Made by a program: the position numbers and the translations under genes | Notes under the pieces: generated by a model | What the model was told of the DNA's origin: nothing | Database searches by the model: none | Seen by the model: only the letters and a program-made list of their open reading frames with translations | Assembly: GCA_032191485.1 (NCBI GenBank) | Contig: JAVDOI010000016.1 | Location: forward strand, 14,931,736-14,995,735 | Direction of reading: 5' to 3' | Origin: Leptoclinus maculatus | Taxonomy: Eukaryota > Chordata > Actinopteri > Perciformes > Stichaeidae | Length of the DNA: 64,000 bases | Shown: positions 40,101-55,018 of the stretch, in pieces | Layout of the letters: every line of letters begins with the position of its first letter | Position numbering within the stretch: position 1 is the stretch's first letter

Positions 40101-41715
40101 TGGTGCCAAAAGTCGTGACCTTTGCCCTCATCGCTAACATGACGGGGGGGGGCAACCGAGCAATTGTGTTGCGTTTGCAGTTCAACGTCACCGGGCTTGA
40201 TTGTTTCCAATAAGGTTGTTGTTTTCACGCTCTGGAAATATCTTTGCGTGACATTTTCAGTCCGTGGTATTTTTTTTGCTACAAATATGTGTCTTGTCTT
40301 TTAAGTTTGACCATCTGGGTTCAGAGAGGTGAAGAAAGGACAAAGGTTTTCTCTCAAGGGACAACATCAACAACACCTTTCCTCTTTTCCTCTGACGTTT
40401 ATCTCGAGGGAGCAGAGCATCCTTCTTTCTGTCCGTTTGGTTCATGCGAGTCCCGAGATGAACTTGGTCTCTTGTGAGTGGCACAGCTTTATCTGGCTAG
40501 TAATTGAGTGTCCTCTGCAGCCTCTGGTCAGACGTTTGTTTTTCTTCTACCCCAATCCTGTGTATTGGATCAGATGGATGGCGTGCTGTCTCTGTGTCAG
40601 CAAATAAATAAGGAAAACAAAGTCATGCCTGGACTGCCACATTATTGTGTCCTATTTGTTCTAGGTCAGTGGATATGAAGCCATCAGCCCTCACTCTTTA
40701 CATGTACCGTATGCTGCGATGCACGTAGCTATTTATACTATCCGGAAGGTTGAATTGTAAGCATGCAATCTCCAGTATCATCCCTGGCCTTAATCTCTTT
40801 GATTTAATGTCTTATTCTCTGCATGTTCATTTTTAAAACTCAAAGATGAAACCATTAAATCGGGATGCAAATAACGGAGGCTTGTCGGTCAAAAAGGATG
40901 AGCTTACTGTCCCCTTTCAGCCCCTCGCTAAACCCTCCATCTCAAGGCTGGGATATTGTTTCACCTAGCGGGGGAGCTGCAGTAATCTGATTTCATAACA
41001 GGAAAAGAAGAGCCAGTAATCCGATGCTGCACACAAACACTGTCTACGTAATCCGCCGCTTCCTTTTGCAATCATAAACAAGGCCAGTCGGCCTTCTCCG
41101 GTGCCCTTCAGGATTGTGACACAGCACTCCGCGTCCGTCTGCGTTTTGTTTTACAATCTTTGTTCGGCCACACCGTCTCTATCCAAATCCGATGCAGAGC
41201 GTGTAGGCACAGGAATGTCCCTCTTACTGTGATGTCCAAGTCAAACATCTCTTTGGGGCCATGTCACTGTTCCTCTCCTACTCGATGAGTTTTTTTTTTT
41301 TAATTTAACGCTGAATTTCCATATTTTTACGCTGATTGTTTTTTGTACCAGAATACAATTACTGAATGTTGCTGATGATGAACTATACTCTTCTTCCATT
41401 GAAGAGTTACCCCAACAGTTAATTGACATTATATTAATGCCCAGAAGCCACACTACAATAAAAGCATTGGACTTCAGGGACAGGAGTTTGATAGATACCC
41501 GCACCACGGATAACTGAAGATGTCCCACTGTAGATAATGTCACTTAAAGAGATAACAAGACTCATTGAAATATGTTAGTAGGGTTTTGGAAATATGAACC
41601 GATAACTGGTGCAGTTCCCCTTTTGTGTTATGCTATCCTTGAATAACACCAGCCCTAACTCGACTACATGCTCCACCAGGCTGTTCACACACTTTCCTAA
41701 CAGTAGACCAATCAG

Positions 41716-41730
41716 CCCCCCCCCCCCCCC
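41716..41730 (+). repeat. C homopolymer (15) in intron 1
   Basis: 15 consecutive C bases. Confidence 0.9.
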
Positions 41731-44700
41731 TCTTTTCGTGCTCACTCCCACTGCCTGAAATGTGTCAAAATTCTCTCGGTTTCCTTCCGTGCCTTCCTGG
41801 AGGAGGAGGAATTTCCTCGAGAAACATTTCACATTCCTGGTTGCTAGAGGGGCCGCTGGTGCAGATGAAGCCAGGTTGGCTGTGCTCTGCCCTCGGCCCC
41901 TCTTTTGTTTTCTACCTGCTCCCTGGGGAGGGAGGGCAGGATCGGAGCTGTGGATTGCCCACCCTGTTGAAAAGTTTTGCTGAACTGGCTCCGAGCACGC
42001 GGCGAATGTGCTGAACACTCATGTTGAATTCCTCACAAAAGGGAAGAACGGTTTTGTGTTCCCCCCCTCCCCTGCCTGGACCTCAGAATGGGAGCACGGC
42101 CAGATTCGTTTGTGGGTGGATACCGGGGGTCTCTGCTCGTGAAGAGATCCAACTTCCTGATCCAACAAGTGAGGCAAGGGAAGCTGTCCTCTGACACGGG
42201 GAGGATCCTGCCTAAATAATCACTTTGGGGACAATGTCTCTCAGCTCATTTCTCTCTTGTTCTTGCTCTACTTATTTCCCACCTCTCCCATTCAGGCATT
42301 TCCTGAGCTGTATGTGCCAGCAGCAACACAGAGACCATTATTTCAGATACAAAAACAGCGTGGCGTGGGGGAACGAGAGCACATGACACAATCATTTGAA
42401 AACATGAAGCATTTTCCTAATGGCAGTCAGAGCCCCCCCCCCATGTGCCGCATTCTAGCAGGCTCTACTCTAGTAAACAAACACAGGTGGGTTACTAAAT
42501 AATTACAAATGAAATGGTGAAAAGCGTTGAGTCAAATGGGGTTCTTTTAAGGACAAAATGATTGCCAGCCCTATTCACGGAGCATTTATTTAATCTCATT
42601 GATGTGCTCATAAACCCAGTGGAAATGTCGCCCTTGTCTTGGCTGAATAACACCGGGAGGAAACAATCAACACCATGCTGGGTGGTTGAGGACATAACAG
42701 TCCCTGGAGTGTCAACTCTCAAATAGCATTGAGCTGGATGGCCTGCCCACTTGTCTAATCACAGATTAAGGCGTCTGAGTTTTCTGCTCATGTTTCCTTT
42801 TGCTCGATTAGCCCCACACTACAACTGTGCCACTCTTCTCGTTTTCTGTGCAAAAAACAGTTTTTTCATGGCGTCATGGACAGCAATCAGGCTTCATTCT
42901 AGACTTAAATGAAACCCAATAGATATGTTCAATGTGTTTCAGTCTGCCATACTACGAAGCGCTGCGCTGAACTTTGGATGGGATTCTCAGTAGGAAACGT
43001 CAGCTTGTCTTGCTGTTTGACTCGCACTGGTTGGCTGTTTACCCATTTGGAGTGAGGCCCGTCTTTAAAACTAAGCAAGAGAAAAGCTGGCTTACTATTT
43101 AGTTTGTATTTTTTAAATCTTTTGCACATTCTCTTTTTTTTTTTGTAGCTCGCAGTCTGTAGAAACACTCTAGCTCTATCTGTCCGTCCTGATGAAGGAG
43201 TCGGGTCTCATTTATTTTCAGATGAAAGCTTTCCGTCTCTACGGCGGCTCTTTTCAAACTGTAGAGCGTTTGTTATTTAGTAGCTCACTGTTAGCTTTGG
43301 TCATTACTCTGACCTAATTAGCGTCACCTTGGCTTCACTAATATTAGAAGTACTACTGCAAAAGAAAAAAATACAGATACTCTGAGGAAACTGGAGCTGG
43401 GATACATCCAGCACATTAATCATTTGGACATATTCAGCCAGGGGGACGTGGGCTTGGGAGGAGGAGTCGGAAAGCATTTTTTGGCTGCCGATCTCCGTTG
43501 CTCTTCTCCAGTAATAGTGCCAAAGCAGTATAATTACACGCGACAGCTGTTTTAACAGCTGCATTGATGGATATTACAGCAATAGACGCAAGTGGCAATG
43601 CATAGCTTGTTTATTAGGTATCCTTCCTTCTGGGATTTCTTTTATTTTTTTTTATCTCTTTATCATCGAAAAAAGCAGAATCATATTTGCTGATGCTGAC
43701 CATTGTACATGTATTGATTGCACAATTCCCTGTTCACAGCGGTTCTTCATTATTCTTTGTGGAAGTGTTGTCTACGTTGCAGAAAGTAGTTTTGAGTTGG
43801 AGTCCAGTTGTGAAAGGACTGTTTGTCAGCTGCAGTGCAGCAGGCGTTGTTAGCACAGGTAATGCACAGCAGGCTATATTCCTAAAGCTATATCTTCTAA
43901 CCTTGGTTCCTCATGCTTCCGTAGCGTGTGCAGTAACCTCTTTACCACAGAAGTAAATACAGATGCATGACAGCTGTTTGTCTTTGCTCACAGGCAAATG
44001 AGGCTGAGGGTGTCGGGTCTATTCTGTGTAAAATCTCCGATCACTGATGAGACCCGAGAGATGGATATGATGGCTGCATGAGTTAAAGGGCAGGCTTAAT
44101 CCTCTGATACGCCATATGGCAGCATGAAATATGTATAGTGAAACTGGATTGAGCCTTTGGATAAAATGTCAGCCATTTAATTAACTGGAAGGCAGCACCT
44201 TGTTTTGCTCATGTTCACACCCTCTAACGAGGTGAATGGGATTAGGTATTAGCTGTAGTCTTTGCTGGCTCTTAGATTTCGAACAATAAGTAATGTTTTG
44301 ATCTATTCAATTAGATTTTTAGCCGATTGTGACGTGTGAAACCTTCCAGGGGGTCAATGCAGCTGATAGGCAGCATCTTTTTCATTGCATTTTAATCCTT
44401 TCACAATCCAGCCTATTCATCAGAGCTTTTTTTTTAAAGATGAATCATCGTCAGCGATTTTAGAAAAAGCTGACTTAAGCAAGCTATAACTACTGTACCC
44501 TGACACACTTACTTTTTTTTTACTCTGGCAGCTAAGTAACTTCTCAAATTTAAAAATTGACTTCATTCGCATTAACCGTGTGTTTAAACGTTATAACCTT
44601 AGAAATAAATAGCCACTTGTCCTTTTTAAACACTGTTTTGTGCCTTTTTATTTTTTTAATCCAACACTTGCTTTCCTCACTCTAGAGTACTTTTTGTACT

Positions 44701-47700
44701 GCCCTGGTCAGCAGGCTAGATGGAGAGATTGTTTTAAACAAGCCTTTGCTCTTGAGCTTTTGATCCTACCAGTAGACTACAGGCAGAGGATCCTACCAGT
44801 CGGACCTTCCACCTTAATAGGATAACCATGTCACCTGTGTCAGGTGTCACCTGTATCTGTTAAACTGGTTACCACAGACTCATTGTGAAGTCATTGCCTG
44901 CAACAGGCCTGAAGTTGAAGAGGACGCGTAGCTGATCTTGTCAAGGTGTCTTACTTTGGCTCTGAGTTTGTATGTAAACATGTCACGTCTGGCCTGATCT
45001 CGTCTCGCACGGCCACCGCAAACACGGGCCCGCTGACCTCATCAGTTTTGTGGTCGACGGCGAACAAAAGAGCTGTCTAGCACTGCGAAACTGACAACAA
45101 AGGATGACAGCCACGCACTGAGTTCCTGAAAATGATTGTGAGGTCACTGACTGAGGTAGTGAATGCCAGCACGTGGTTGTATTTGCTATTGAAGAGGCTG
45201 AGAGTGTTGAGAAAGAAGCAAGAAGTCGTCTGATAGTCACGTGTATCTTTCGTTTAAGACTTTGTCTGTTAATTTGGCGTCGGTAGAACTGGGAGACGGT
45301 CTTTTTCACAGCGAGTGCTTGACTTGAAGATGAAACATGGGGACAGGTTCTCCCTTTTTTGGGGTTTGTGGTGTCATTTTTTTTATTTTTGGCCTTTCCT
45401 CAAACAACCCTTTTCCTTCTGCCCCGTATTTCTCAATAGGAAACCGACACAACGTGCTAACACACCCTTCATTATCAGACAAAAGTCTACCTCCCACACA
45501 ACAAGAGCATACTGGTCAGACCTCTGAATCACACTCCACAGACATAGCTTTTTTTTTTTTTTTTCAAATGGGCGTATGAGCGAAAGCACAAGCTTAAATC
45601 ACCAAACAGAAATAAAATCTGGCACTGAGCTCTAATGCACCGTCCCTGTGTAGTATTACATAAAAATGTGCCGGTAATCCCGTCAACAGTCGATTGTGCC
45701 ACACCTCTGGGGAGCCTGATGACCACAGAGTTCACAAAGACCATATTACAGAGTATTATGACGGATATGAGTGCAGCTATTACGTCCTCTCGCGTTCTCG
45801 GAAACAACAGGTTTATCTGCTCCGCAATCCAATTTTTCTTTTTCGCAAAACGCGTCCTGCCTGGTTTCGTACCCGACTGATGACACCTGTCCCGTGCTGC
45901 CTTCCCGTTGCACCAAATCGCTCCGTCGCAGCTCGTGCGTCTGCACCAGCTGGCCCAACCTATAATCCATCCTGGCAATGACTGGACAAAAACTACACGT
46001 TGAATGAGGGATATGAAAAGGCTGAAGGGAGGTTGTGTGGCTGCATCTTAATTACCAGAGCCAGATGGAATGGTTTCTGTTGATCATTACGTTCAGGTCT
46101 GAAGTGTTTTTGTACAATTTTGTCATCTTTTTACAGTTAAGTGCCAAAGGCTCTTTATGGGTTCATGACGGGGCCGCACCAACTATAATTAATTTATGGT
46201 TGCTTCATCTCTGTGCTAATTTTCTCAACGGAACAATTGATCTTTATCTAACTATAAAGCAAGGGAATGTCTGTCTGTCTGTCTGTCCGATCCTCCGATC
46301 TACTTCACTCTAACGGTAAAGTCTGGTGTTTTCCCCCCCCCCCATGAACCAGACTGTAGGTCTATTTCAGCTGTGTTTCTGACCACGAGTAGCCACGACT
46401 CGGGTGTGTGACGCAACTATGTCATAGCAGGTGTATTGCTCAGGACCCGAGAAAGCTCATTGTTGGGTGTGACATTGTTTGTACGAGTAGTTCTCCAGAA
46501 AGCTGCAAGCAGCAACGCCACAGGCCAAGTATGCAGCCCACTCTGAACAGGCATGTTTTCACCATGCACTGCACAATAATATTTAAATGGGGAAAAATAC
46601 TCGTCATGGATTTAGATCTGTGTGTAGTTAGCTTGTTCTTCCTGTGTGGGTTTTCTCAGGTGCTCAGGTTTCCTCCAACAATCCAAAGATAAGCAGCGTT
46701 TAGCCACAGCTTGGCTAAAATACGTCCGTTGGAACACAGTGAGCATACAGGTGGAGAGTGGAGGCTTATTTAGTGCATGTCAAAATTTCCAACGAGAAAA
46801 AACGTAAGATGAGTAAGGCTTTTTGCTGTCAGCCACCTTTCAAGCCTGCACGGGTTTAGTGTTTGATGCTCACAACATTTAAGCCCGTGTCGACATAACA
46901 TTGTAAGAGCTCTGTTTAGCTTAATCACATGACTTCTGGCCAGGCTTTGAGCTGGCATCTCAATACAACATATATTGTATTGTGATGTGGTTAATGAGTG
47001 CACACCATCTGTTGTTTTGCATTGTAAGAATTAATGCCTGATGGGACATGTTCATTGTTACAAGGATATATTTTTTTGTCTCAATTCCGACCTTGACGTT
47101 CAGCAATGTGTTTGGCAGAAAAACGTCAAAACAAAACAGACCTCTTGGGCACATCGCCGTCATATGAAGGTTTCTTTCTTATCCAAAGGTCTGGTCGACT
47201 TCAGTCTCAGTCAGCTGCTTTTAACCTCTGAGGTCTGTTCTTATGGTGACCATTAGGTTGTGAATCATAAACTTAACAGTCACAGAAATCAAGCGATGCC
47301 AAATGAATCGTTTCCTCTTGTTCTTTGTGCACCCCGGTCACGGCCTCTCCCTCCTCCGTCACTGTGAGCCAGAGAAGATTTCATTCAGGGAATTAAAGCC
47401 CAACCAGCATATGGCCATCTGGCAAACACAACCAGATATTTGAGGGCTAAAATTCCTTTTGCATGCAAGCCTGAGTGCAGGCTAAGCTCCTATGGCACTT
47501 CCTACTGTGAGGACCTGTTAAAACCAATCTATGCAGTCTTTTGGATTTGTCTTCATCGCTCTCAATGGAGATTGGCTCCTGAATTACTCTCCTAATATCT
47601 CCATTTCTTTGTCTAAGAACTGTGAATTTAATAACCAAAACTGTAAAGAGGATGATTTATTAACGTGGTTGGTGTGGGTATGAATTGGAGAATGAAGAGC

Positions 47701-49385
47701 TTTTGTTTTGTGCTTTTTCTGTTTGTTTACAATATGTCAGAAAGTCTATGGATAAAATGTCAAACATAAAGAAAGGAAACTTGCGTCTATTGCCACCGGA
47801 GCAAATCTCACTGCCTGCATGGGCCTCACCGTGAAATGGTTTGCCCCCGTTTTTCATGTCGGAGAATAAAATATTCAGAAGAGATAGCTTTTAGACCAGC
47901 GTACCCTTTATTTGGGCTAAATTATGCAACTAGACATGAACAAATAATAGTGTTATGAAAGAACAAAGTGCTATGGCTTTCCTCAGCATGACTGGACAGA
48001 AAAGGCTTCTTTCTTTTTGTCTGCCCCCCCTACATACAAGCCAATACCGTACACAGCCTCCTTAAGGACTCCCTGCAGAGCATTATGTGAAAGCATGCTT
48101 TATGAAAAGAATGTGACCGCCTTCACATCTCAAACAGAAAAAACGAGAAACGGCACATTGAATGCACTTAAAAGCATGACTTGAAGTCTTTTTCGTTCTC
48201 TAGCTTGGAAGCCCCCCCCAGCACATGCCAAACATAGACAGTGTCTTTTTCATTCAGCCCTCTTGTTACATCACTCATCCTCCACTTCCCCACTGCTTTG
48301 TGCCGCTGACAATTGCTGTGCAGTGATCCGAGGGCATGGAACTGGCAAAACATCAACGAGAACGCTGACCAGGGGGAAAAGAATTACAAAAGTGTGTTTT
48401 AGTTCAGGCAGCATATCATTCAATTCAAAGGGTTTCATGGGGTCTCTCTCTCTTATTTTTATTATGGCCCTATGAATGTTACGATGTTAAAATCCCTGCT
48501 ACTAATTCTTCAATCTTTCCAACTGAGACAAATGAGAACATATTTATCGACACTAACGTTGTGTAAGCAGCCACATCTCAAAATGTGGCTTTGTCTGCTG
48601 TAGCTGCTGTCTCTTTGTAGGCTCTTGAAACTTAAGGGTGTTTCCATCACATGTTATTTGAGATGCTGCTGTCACTGGAGTGCTCCAGAAATAGTGTAGA
48701 GATAGTAGCCCCATGTACTCTTACACGCCAGCATATCTTGGACTAATGGCTTTGGAGGATGTTGATGTAGACGGGATCTGTGTTGCTTGTTAACACCAAG
48801 GCAGACAAGAAAAAACACTCCCGAGTGATGATTTCTTTTTTTTTAACACGGTAAGCTAGACTTTTTGAAACAAAAAAAAGAATTGCTGTCATCTGAACAT
48901 GGAAACATTGAATATTTATAGCTCTTAAAGATTTCCTTTTTAGAATATAAAAAGATCTGTTTGTGAATTGCCTCTTTTTATTTTGGCTTTTTAAAAGCAA
49001 GTAATCGACAGAGCGAAACTTCTGTGATCTCAACGTTGTCGCCTTCATCTTGAATGATATTCCCTCTTATGTTTCCCGTCATGTCTTCTAAAACCTGACG
49101 CAGAGTGCCGTCGGAGTTGATTTCAGATCTGGGTTTTACATTTCATGAATACCTTTTTGAAGTCGGTGTTATATATACTGCATCTGCTGTCACATAAGCA
49201 GTCTCCAGACAGACATATCGTTTCCCCAAAGAGGCCAAACTCAAAGCGGCGACTTGCCGAAGCTCGGTGTCGGGCCAGAGGTTCTCTTTGAGACCCGACT
49301 CCAGAGAAACGTATGTGAGGCCCCGTGCGTGGGTTAAAGAAAACCTATCTCAGGAGAGGGTGAGGTCAGAGAGGGGCTAACAAAA

Positions 49386-49814
<429 letters not shown>

Positions 49815-50370
49815 CGTGCGTGCACCTGGGATCAGCTGCTCCCTGACTTCCACCCTGCTGTCCACCTTTAATCCACCTCCCACAATTGATTTAGTTTCCT
49901 TCTGATGTTCCGGCCTCGCTTCAATACAGGTGGGCCAAGTTATTCAGTCTGCACTGGAAGCGAGAGAGAGAGACAGACAGACAGACAGACACGTCAATAG
50001 TGTTAAACACTGGTGTGTACGATGTTCAGCTGTAGTTGCACGTGTGTGTGTCATACATTTCATTTTAGCCTCTCTTGTCAGTGGATGAAAGAAAATGGAT
50101 GAAGCAGCCGAGATAAGATAATGCACCATCATGCCGTATAACCCGCAATCGCAGGCCTCTTATCTAAAGGCAAATATTTGACCACGGCTGTTTGAGTGCA
50201 CTGCCTGATATGTTGTTTTGTTTGTCCACGACAGATAAAAGTGAAAGGATTTCAGCGTAGCTCACAGTCACCGATGTGCCGTCTTTCTGAACTCTGACTC
50301 CAGCAGAAGCTCTCGGCTCCTTCTAATAATGTGTCATTAGACGGAATATAAACCAATATTCATTGCTGCC

Positions 50371-52077
50371 CAGTGGTGGGCCGTGCATTTTATACCTGGG
50401 CCTTCAGTGCTGTCCTACTACAGTTACCTACCACCTCCTAATAACCTCATTATGACGCCACAGCTACGGTTATTTGTTTCTAGGGGTGTAACAATACACG
50501 TATTCGTATTAAACCGTTCGGTACGAGGTTTACGAACCGAACAATACGTTTGAAAAATACTAGTGCATTTGGAAAATGCAGAAGCTTAAATTGTGGGAAA
50601 TATAATGTTTTTTCGGGGGAGCCACTGCGCTCAACCTGGCAACCCACCCAACGTAACAGACAGCGTGCTGCCTGACACGCCCACCACGGAAGAAAAACAT
50701 TGTATTCTGCTGAGGCTCGTGTGTTCTGGGAGGCTATGCTAAATTAGCTTAGCAGTAAAACCAACAGCAGCACACACGCTGAAAGCTCTCCCCGCAGCGT
50801 TTAGCTGTTCCCTACTGATTCAAACAGGACTAAAGCAATCGCCACACAATCCCCATTTCTCCAGACCACAATTCTTGCTTTGTAAAAGAAAACGGATACA
50901 TGAATACGCGCATGACGGGATTCGTCATTAATGGACAATGCATATAGTCAAAATCAATGTAATAAACAACAAACTCACAAGAACCAGTCACATATATATT
51001 TATATGACAAGCATGACAAATCAATCTAGCAACACTGTGGCGCTAAAACACGTATTCCACCGCACACTCAAGAGCACGGGCCATTCAAATATTATTCACA
51101 TCAGAGGGAACCAGTAAGAGGTCCTCCTGCGAAGTTCGTTGAGTTGTAGATCCACTCGGGTCTCAGCAAAAGTTTTCAGAAGCACCGTAGCTTGTAAGTG
51201 TCCTGTCATGCTATGGTGTCTTGTTGCTGCCTTGGTTAGTCAACTCAGGTTAGCAAATCTAGCGTAGCTCCAAACACCAAGACACTCAGTCGCAAATGAA
51301 ACGCATTCTTAGCCATAAAATGTGCAACGCTTCTCTGACGCTGTTGAATACCGTTCGTACAAATCCTTTTCCTGGCTGGGTCAGGGCTGCTAGCTGTGGG
51401 GTTGGTCGACCCTTTCTTACGATGTCCAGCTTTTCTGGAAACGTCCTTCTCCAGAAAGGCGTTGCCCTTAACTCCCAAATCTGTTTCTCCTCCTCCTTCA
51501 GCCATTGAGTATTAAAAAAACAAAGCTACACCACGCAAAACGCTAAAAATGTCATAACTTCTTACATATCTTTCAACTTGAACTCTTACTACTACTAAGT
51601 TCTGCTAGCTAGCTTCAGCTTCACAACGGTCATGCTAGCCCACAGACCGATCACACCGCATGTTAATGCTGACGTACTTGTAGGCCACCTCGACAGCTCT
51701 GACATGTCAAAGAATACGCCCAACATGTCAAGCTAAAGCTCTGATTGGTTGAACACTATGACAATCAACAATATCGTCCCCATTCACTTAAACTGCAACG
51801 GCTTCCTAGCGGGCCTGGGGCCTCTCTTCTTACCTAGAGGGACACAGGGTTAGGGAAATCTGATTGGATAAAAGCTCTACTTAAAACAAGCTGCACTGGA
51901 AGCAGAGCAACAGAGGAAGACAGTAGCTGTGCAATGAGAAAATAAGATGATGGGAAAAATAATTAGAATACATGTAGTGTATTTATGAAAAATTATTAAA
52001 TTTTAAAATAGCTATAACTTTGTGATTCTGTTTAGGCCAGCAGAGAAGGCCTTGCAGGCCCTGACGGCCCACCGCTG
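50371..52077. mobile_element. hAT-like nonautonomous element in PACS intron 1
   Basis: The left end reads CAGTGGTGGGCCGT and the right end is the reverse complement of CAGCGGTGGGCCGT, one mismatch in 14. A perfect 8-bp target duplication, ttgctgcc, lies at 50363-50370 and 52078-52085. These are hAT-superfamily features. No intact transposase is present. The longest interior frame on the minus strand (51245-51505, 86 codons) is not one I recognise. Near 50481 a segment starting ctaggggtgtaacaatacac resembles the end of another common fish repeat, so part of the interior may itself be an insertion. Confidence 0.88.
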
Positions 52078-52639
52078 TTGCTGCCTAACTAAAGTGACAT
52101 GGCACTTATATGGTAGAGGTTTTTAATGCTTTTTTTGTCCTTACACTAAACACAAATAGGATTCACTTTGAGCAGTGTAATCTAAAAAAGGGAAACGGCC
52201 TCGTAATCTAATGGCCTTGCTTCACTTTAGATGCCGAAAAGGTCAACAGTTAATGACGGTACAGCGAGCGTCTTGGACGCACTAATGGGCTTACATGCAG
52301 CAGCACTACTTACACTGCGGTGAGTGATGCCATGTTGGCTAAACCTATTAGCCGTAGAGTGCTCCGGCACCTACTGGGCACCCTCCGTCAGAACAGTCAA
52401 TAACGGTTCGGTTTGACGTGATACGACACTCGGTTGTTTTATGTGTCCGTGTCAGTAATTGAAGATGTCATGTAGAAAAAGATTTGCACGTTTACTGTAA
52501 TTAGCCTGTCGTAGGACATACATTCTGATTCCTGCATTGCCTTGGAGCTGGATTGACCTCCACCTGTGGAACAAATTGATCAAAAATGATTATTCCCCTC
52601 ACGGTTTTGAAGGTTAAAAGTGAGCTTAGTAGAAGTCAT

Positions 52640-53255
52640 GCATTAAAGGTGTTATCAGAAAAATATCAAAAGTAAAAGTAGTGGTTCTGCAGTAAAATGT
52701 CCCCATGTGACTGATGTATTATTACTGATGTGTCCATGTATGAACAGCATTTTACTGATCGAGGTGGAGCTAGTTTTAACAATTTTATATACGCATATTG
52801 GGTAGTTTACTTCACTAGTTCCCAACCTAGGGGTCACAATATACATCTGAGTGGTTCGGAGAGGAAAGATGCAAGAATGCAAGACTTTTCCCTAATGTTA
52901 GAAATATTAAAATATTAGAAAATATGCCCTTTGAGCCTCAAGCAATTTTCTTCAATTGATATATTTGAGTAGGTTTGAGGGAAATGTCTCTTCACAATGT
53001 GACATGGAACACTGTGTTTGTATAGCAAGTCACGAGCCACAAAGGTTGGACACTACTGGTTTGATCTTTAACAGTATGTTGAAAAACCCTATTTTGTAAA
53101 GTTCTTGAAAATTATATCTGTCAGATAAATGTAGTGGAGTTAAAGTATAAAGTAGCATTAAATTAAAACATCTGAAATATTCAATTCAGGTAAAATGAAT
53201 GAAAACTGTACTTAAGTGCAGTGCTTGGGTTAATGTACTTATTTTCCACCTCTGA
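52640..53255. mobile_element. Degenerate hAT-type MITE with a second MITE inside it
   Basis: The right end (gtacttaagtgcagtgcttg to ttttccacctctg) and interior segments such as gaggtggagcta and aatgtagtggagt match, from memory, a very common teleost hAT-type MITE whose ends read CAGTGGTGGAAAGTAAC. The left end is missing. Inside, from about 52812 to 53060, is a second remnant, running from cactagttcccaacctaggg to gccacaaaggttggacactactg. It resembles another fish element with ends CAGTGGTTCCCAACC. Its flanks gtttactt and gtttgatc match at 5 of 8 bases, as expected for an old duplication. Confidence 0.65.
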
Positions 53256-53633
53256 TCCTCCCGAGTATCAAAATCAGCAAGAGTCAATAATAACCAGGAT
53301 ACCAGCGTGCATGTGATGATCAATAAACTCAGTCTATACCAATGATGACCCAATCAGAAGAGCTCGGCAGGCACAGATGTGTTGGTTTAACCCGCGCACG
53401 CACCGAAACTGAAAGGGGGATTCCCCCCCATGGGCTCTTATCAACTGGGGAAACAGACAAAGATAAGTGAATGCTTCAGTTATCTTTGCTTTCCACCGCC
53501 TGTTCAAAGAAATATTGAACTAGAGACTGCTGTATGGATTCTCCACCCCCCCGGTCTTCTCTATGGATTGATAACACTGTTGTGTTTTGGTCCTGTTTGG
53601 CACAGAGAGGTGTTGCTTTGATCCCACCCCAGG

Positions 53634-53661
53634 CTCTCTCTCTCTCTCTCTCTCTCTCTCT
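53634..53661 (+). repeat. CT microsatellite in intron 1
   Basis: 14 perfect CT units. Confidence 0.93.
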
Positions 53662-54944
53662 GGGAATGTGGGAATGACATGTCAAAATGGAGGATTAATG
53701 CATCTTTCAAGTGGCCTCTGCAAGCCCTTATTTTGATCCTGAGTGTGTGTGCCAGTGTCTGCTGACTGTACCATTAAAATAACAGCCCCTCCCCCCCACC
53801 GTCCTGTAACGGCAAACGCACGGTGCATCCATACCGAGACGGCTTTCTAAAACTAGCTGAACTACGCCTGACCCAGTGTATGCTCCTTACAGCTATTTCA
53901 GCCCGGTGATAAGTGAGTCTGTGCGACACCTGGTCCGTCTATGCAGCCACCGATCGGGTGGCTAAGTGAACTGGCACAGGGGCAGACTGGCACCGGGCCA
54001 GAACAGATGGCTACGGCGTTTCACTCGCACAGTAACACAGTGGCAGACGGGAGTGGAGCTAACACCTCTGTCTAATAATAAATAAATAAAAATCCCTGGT
54101 TCCCTAGGTGACCCCTTCAGCGCCTGCAGCCTTTTTAATTACATCTGTATCCCAGTCTACTGAGAGAGAGAGAGAGAGCTGGATAGAGATGTTGTTAAAC
54201 CATCAGCAACGCTTTCTCCCTCCCTCCCTCCCTCCTGACAGAAAGCTGTGGCTGACTGGTGACTCATCCCCACCATAACATAAGGCAAGCTGGATCCATG
54301 CGCTACCTACAAGGTTTAACATTTATTTCTGCCAGCCCCAAATAGATTTGCTTTTGTTATTCTAACGCAAACGAGGTAATCGCGCAGCCGTTTGGATTCG
54401 GCAATTTGCGCTCGACTAATTCCAGTAAAATGTCGCACAGTCGTGTCGCCACAGATTTGGGCCGAAGGGAGATTCTACACAGGAGCACCGGGTTCCTGTG
54501 TAGAAAATGTGAGACTGTCGTCATTAGATGTATTCTGTCGGCTGCTTGGATGAACATCTCTTCAGTCAATGATGAAGGAAAGAAAGTGATGGGTTGACAT
54601 TTATTTTAGCTAACATATAGACTACCATCTCTTCACCATGTCAAAGTTAGTGGAACTGAAATCTAAGTAGAACAAGGACAGGAAAATGCATTGTGACAAA
54701 TCAATATTTGACACATTCACTATTCAATTCACATTGTTCAGTCGTATTGAACCTTTAAGACTTGACAGGTTTATTTCTTGTTTATGCCCCACAATATCAA
54801 CTACTAAACAGACCACCCCACTGTTGTCGCCTCTAACTCTGTGATCTGCGTGAATGTGATGATTCTCCGTGAATCATACTTGCCTAGCAGCGGAGTGCCC
54901 GTGGCTCAGGGAAAGTGGGTGACTGGATAGCTATTTGTTTGCTT

Positions 54945-54945
<1 letters not shown>

Positions 54946-55017
<72 letters not shown>
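54946..55017 (+). repeat. (TC)36 microsatellite
   Basis: 72 bases of perfect TC repeat in intron 1, about 0.9 kb upstream of exon 2. A homopurine-homopyrimidine mirror repeat of this kind can form a triplex (H-DNA). Confidence 0.97.

Positions 55018-55018
<1 letters not shown>

Noticed and set aside
44040..44065. Second hammerhead-like ctgatgag followed by accc
   Set aside because: No matching stem II strand followed by GAAA is visible.
45529..45978. 149-codon minus-strand frame with several overlapping frames on both strands
   Set aside because: It ends in a Lys run from an A/T homopolymer, resembles no family I know, and overlapping open frames in opposite strands point to chance.
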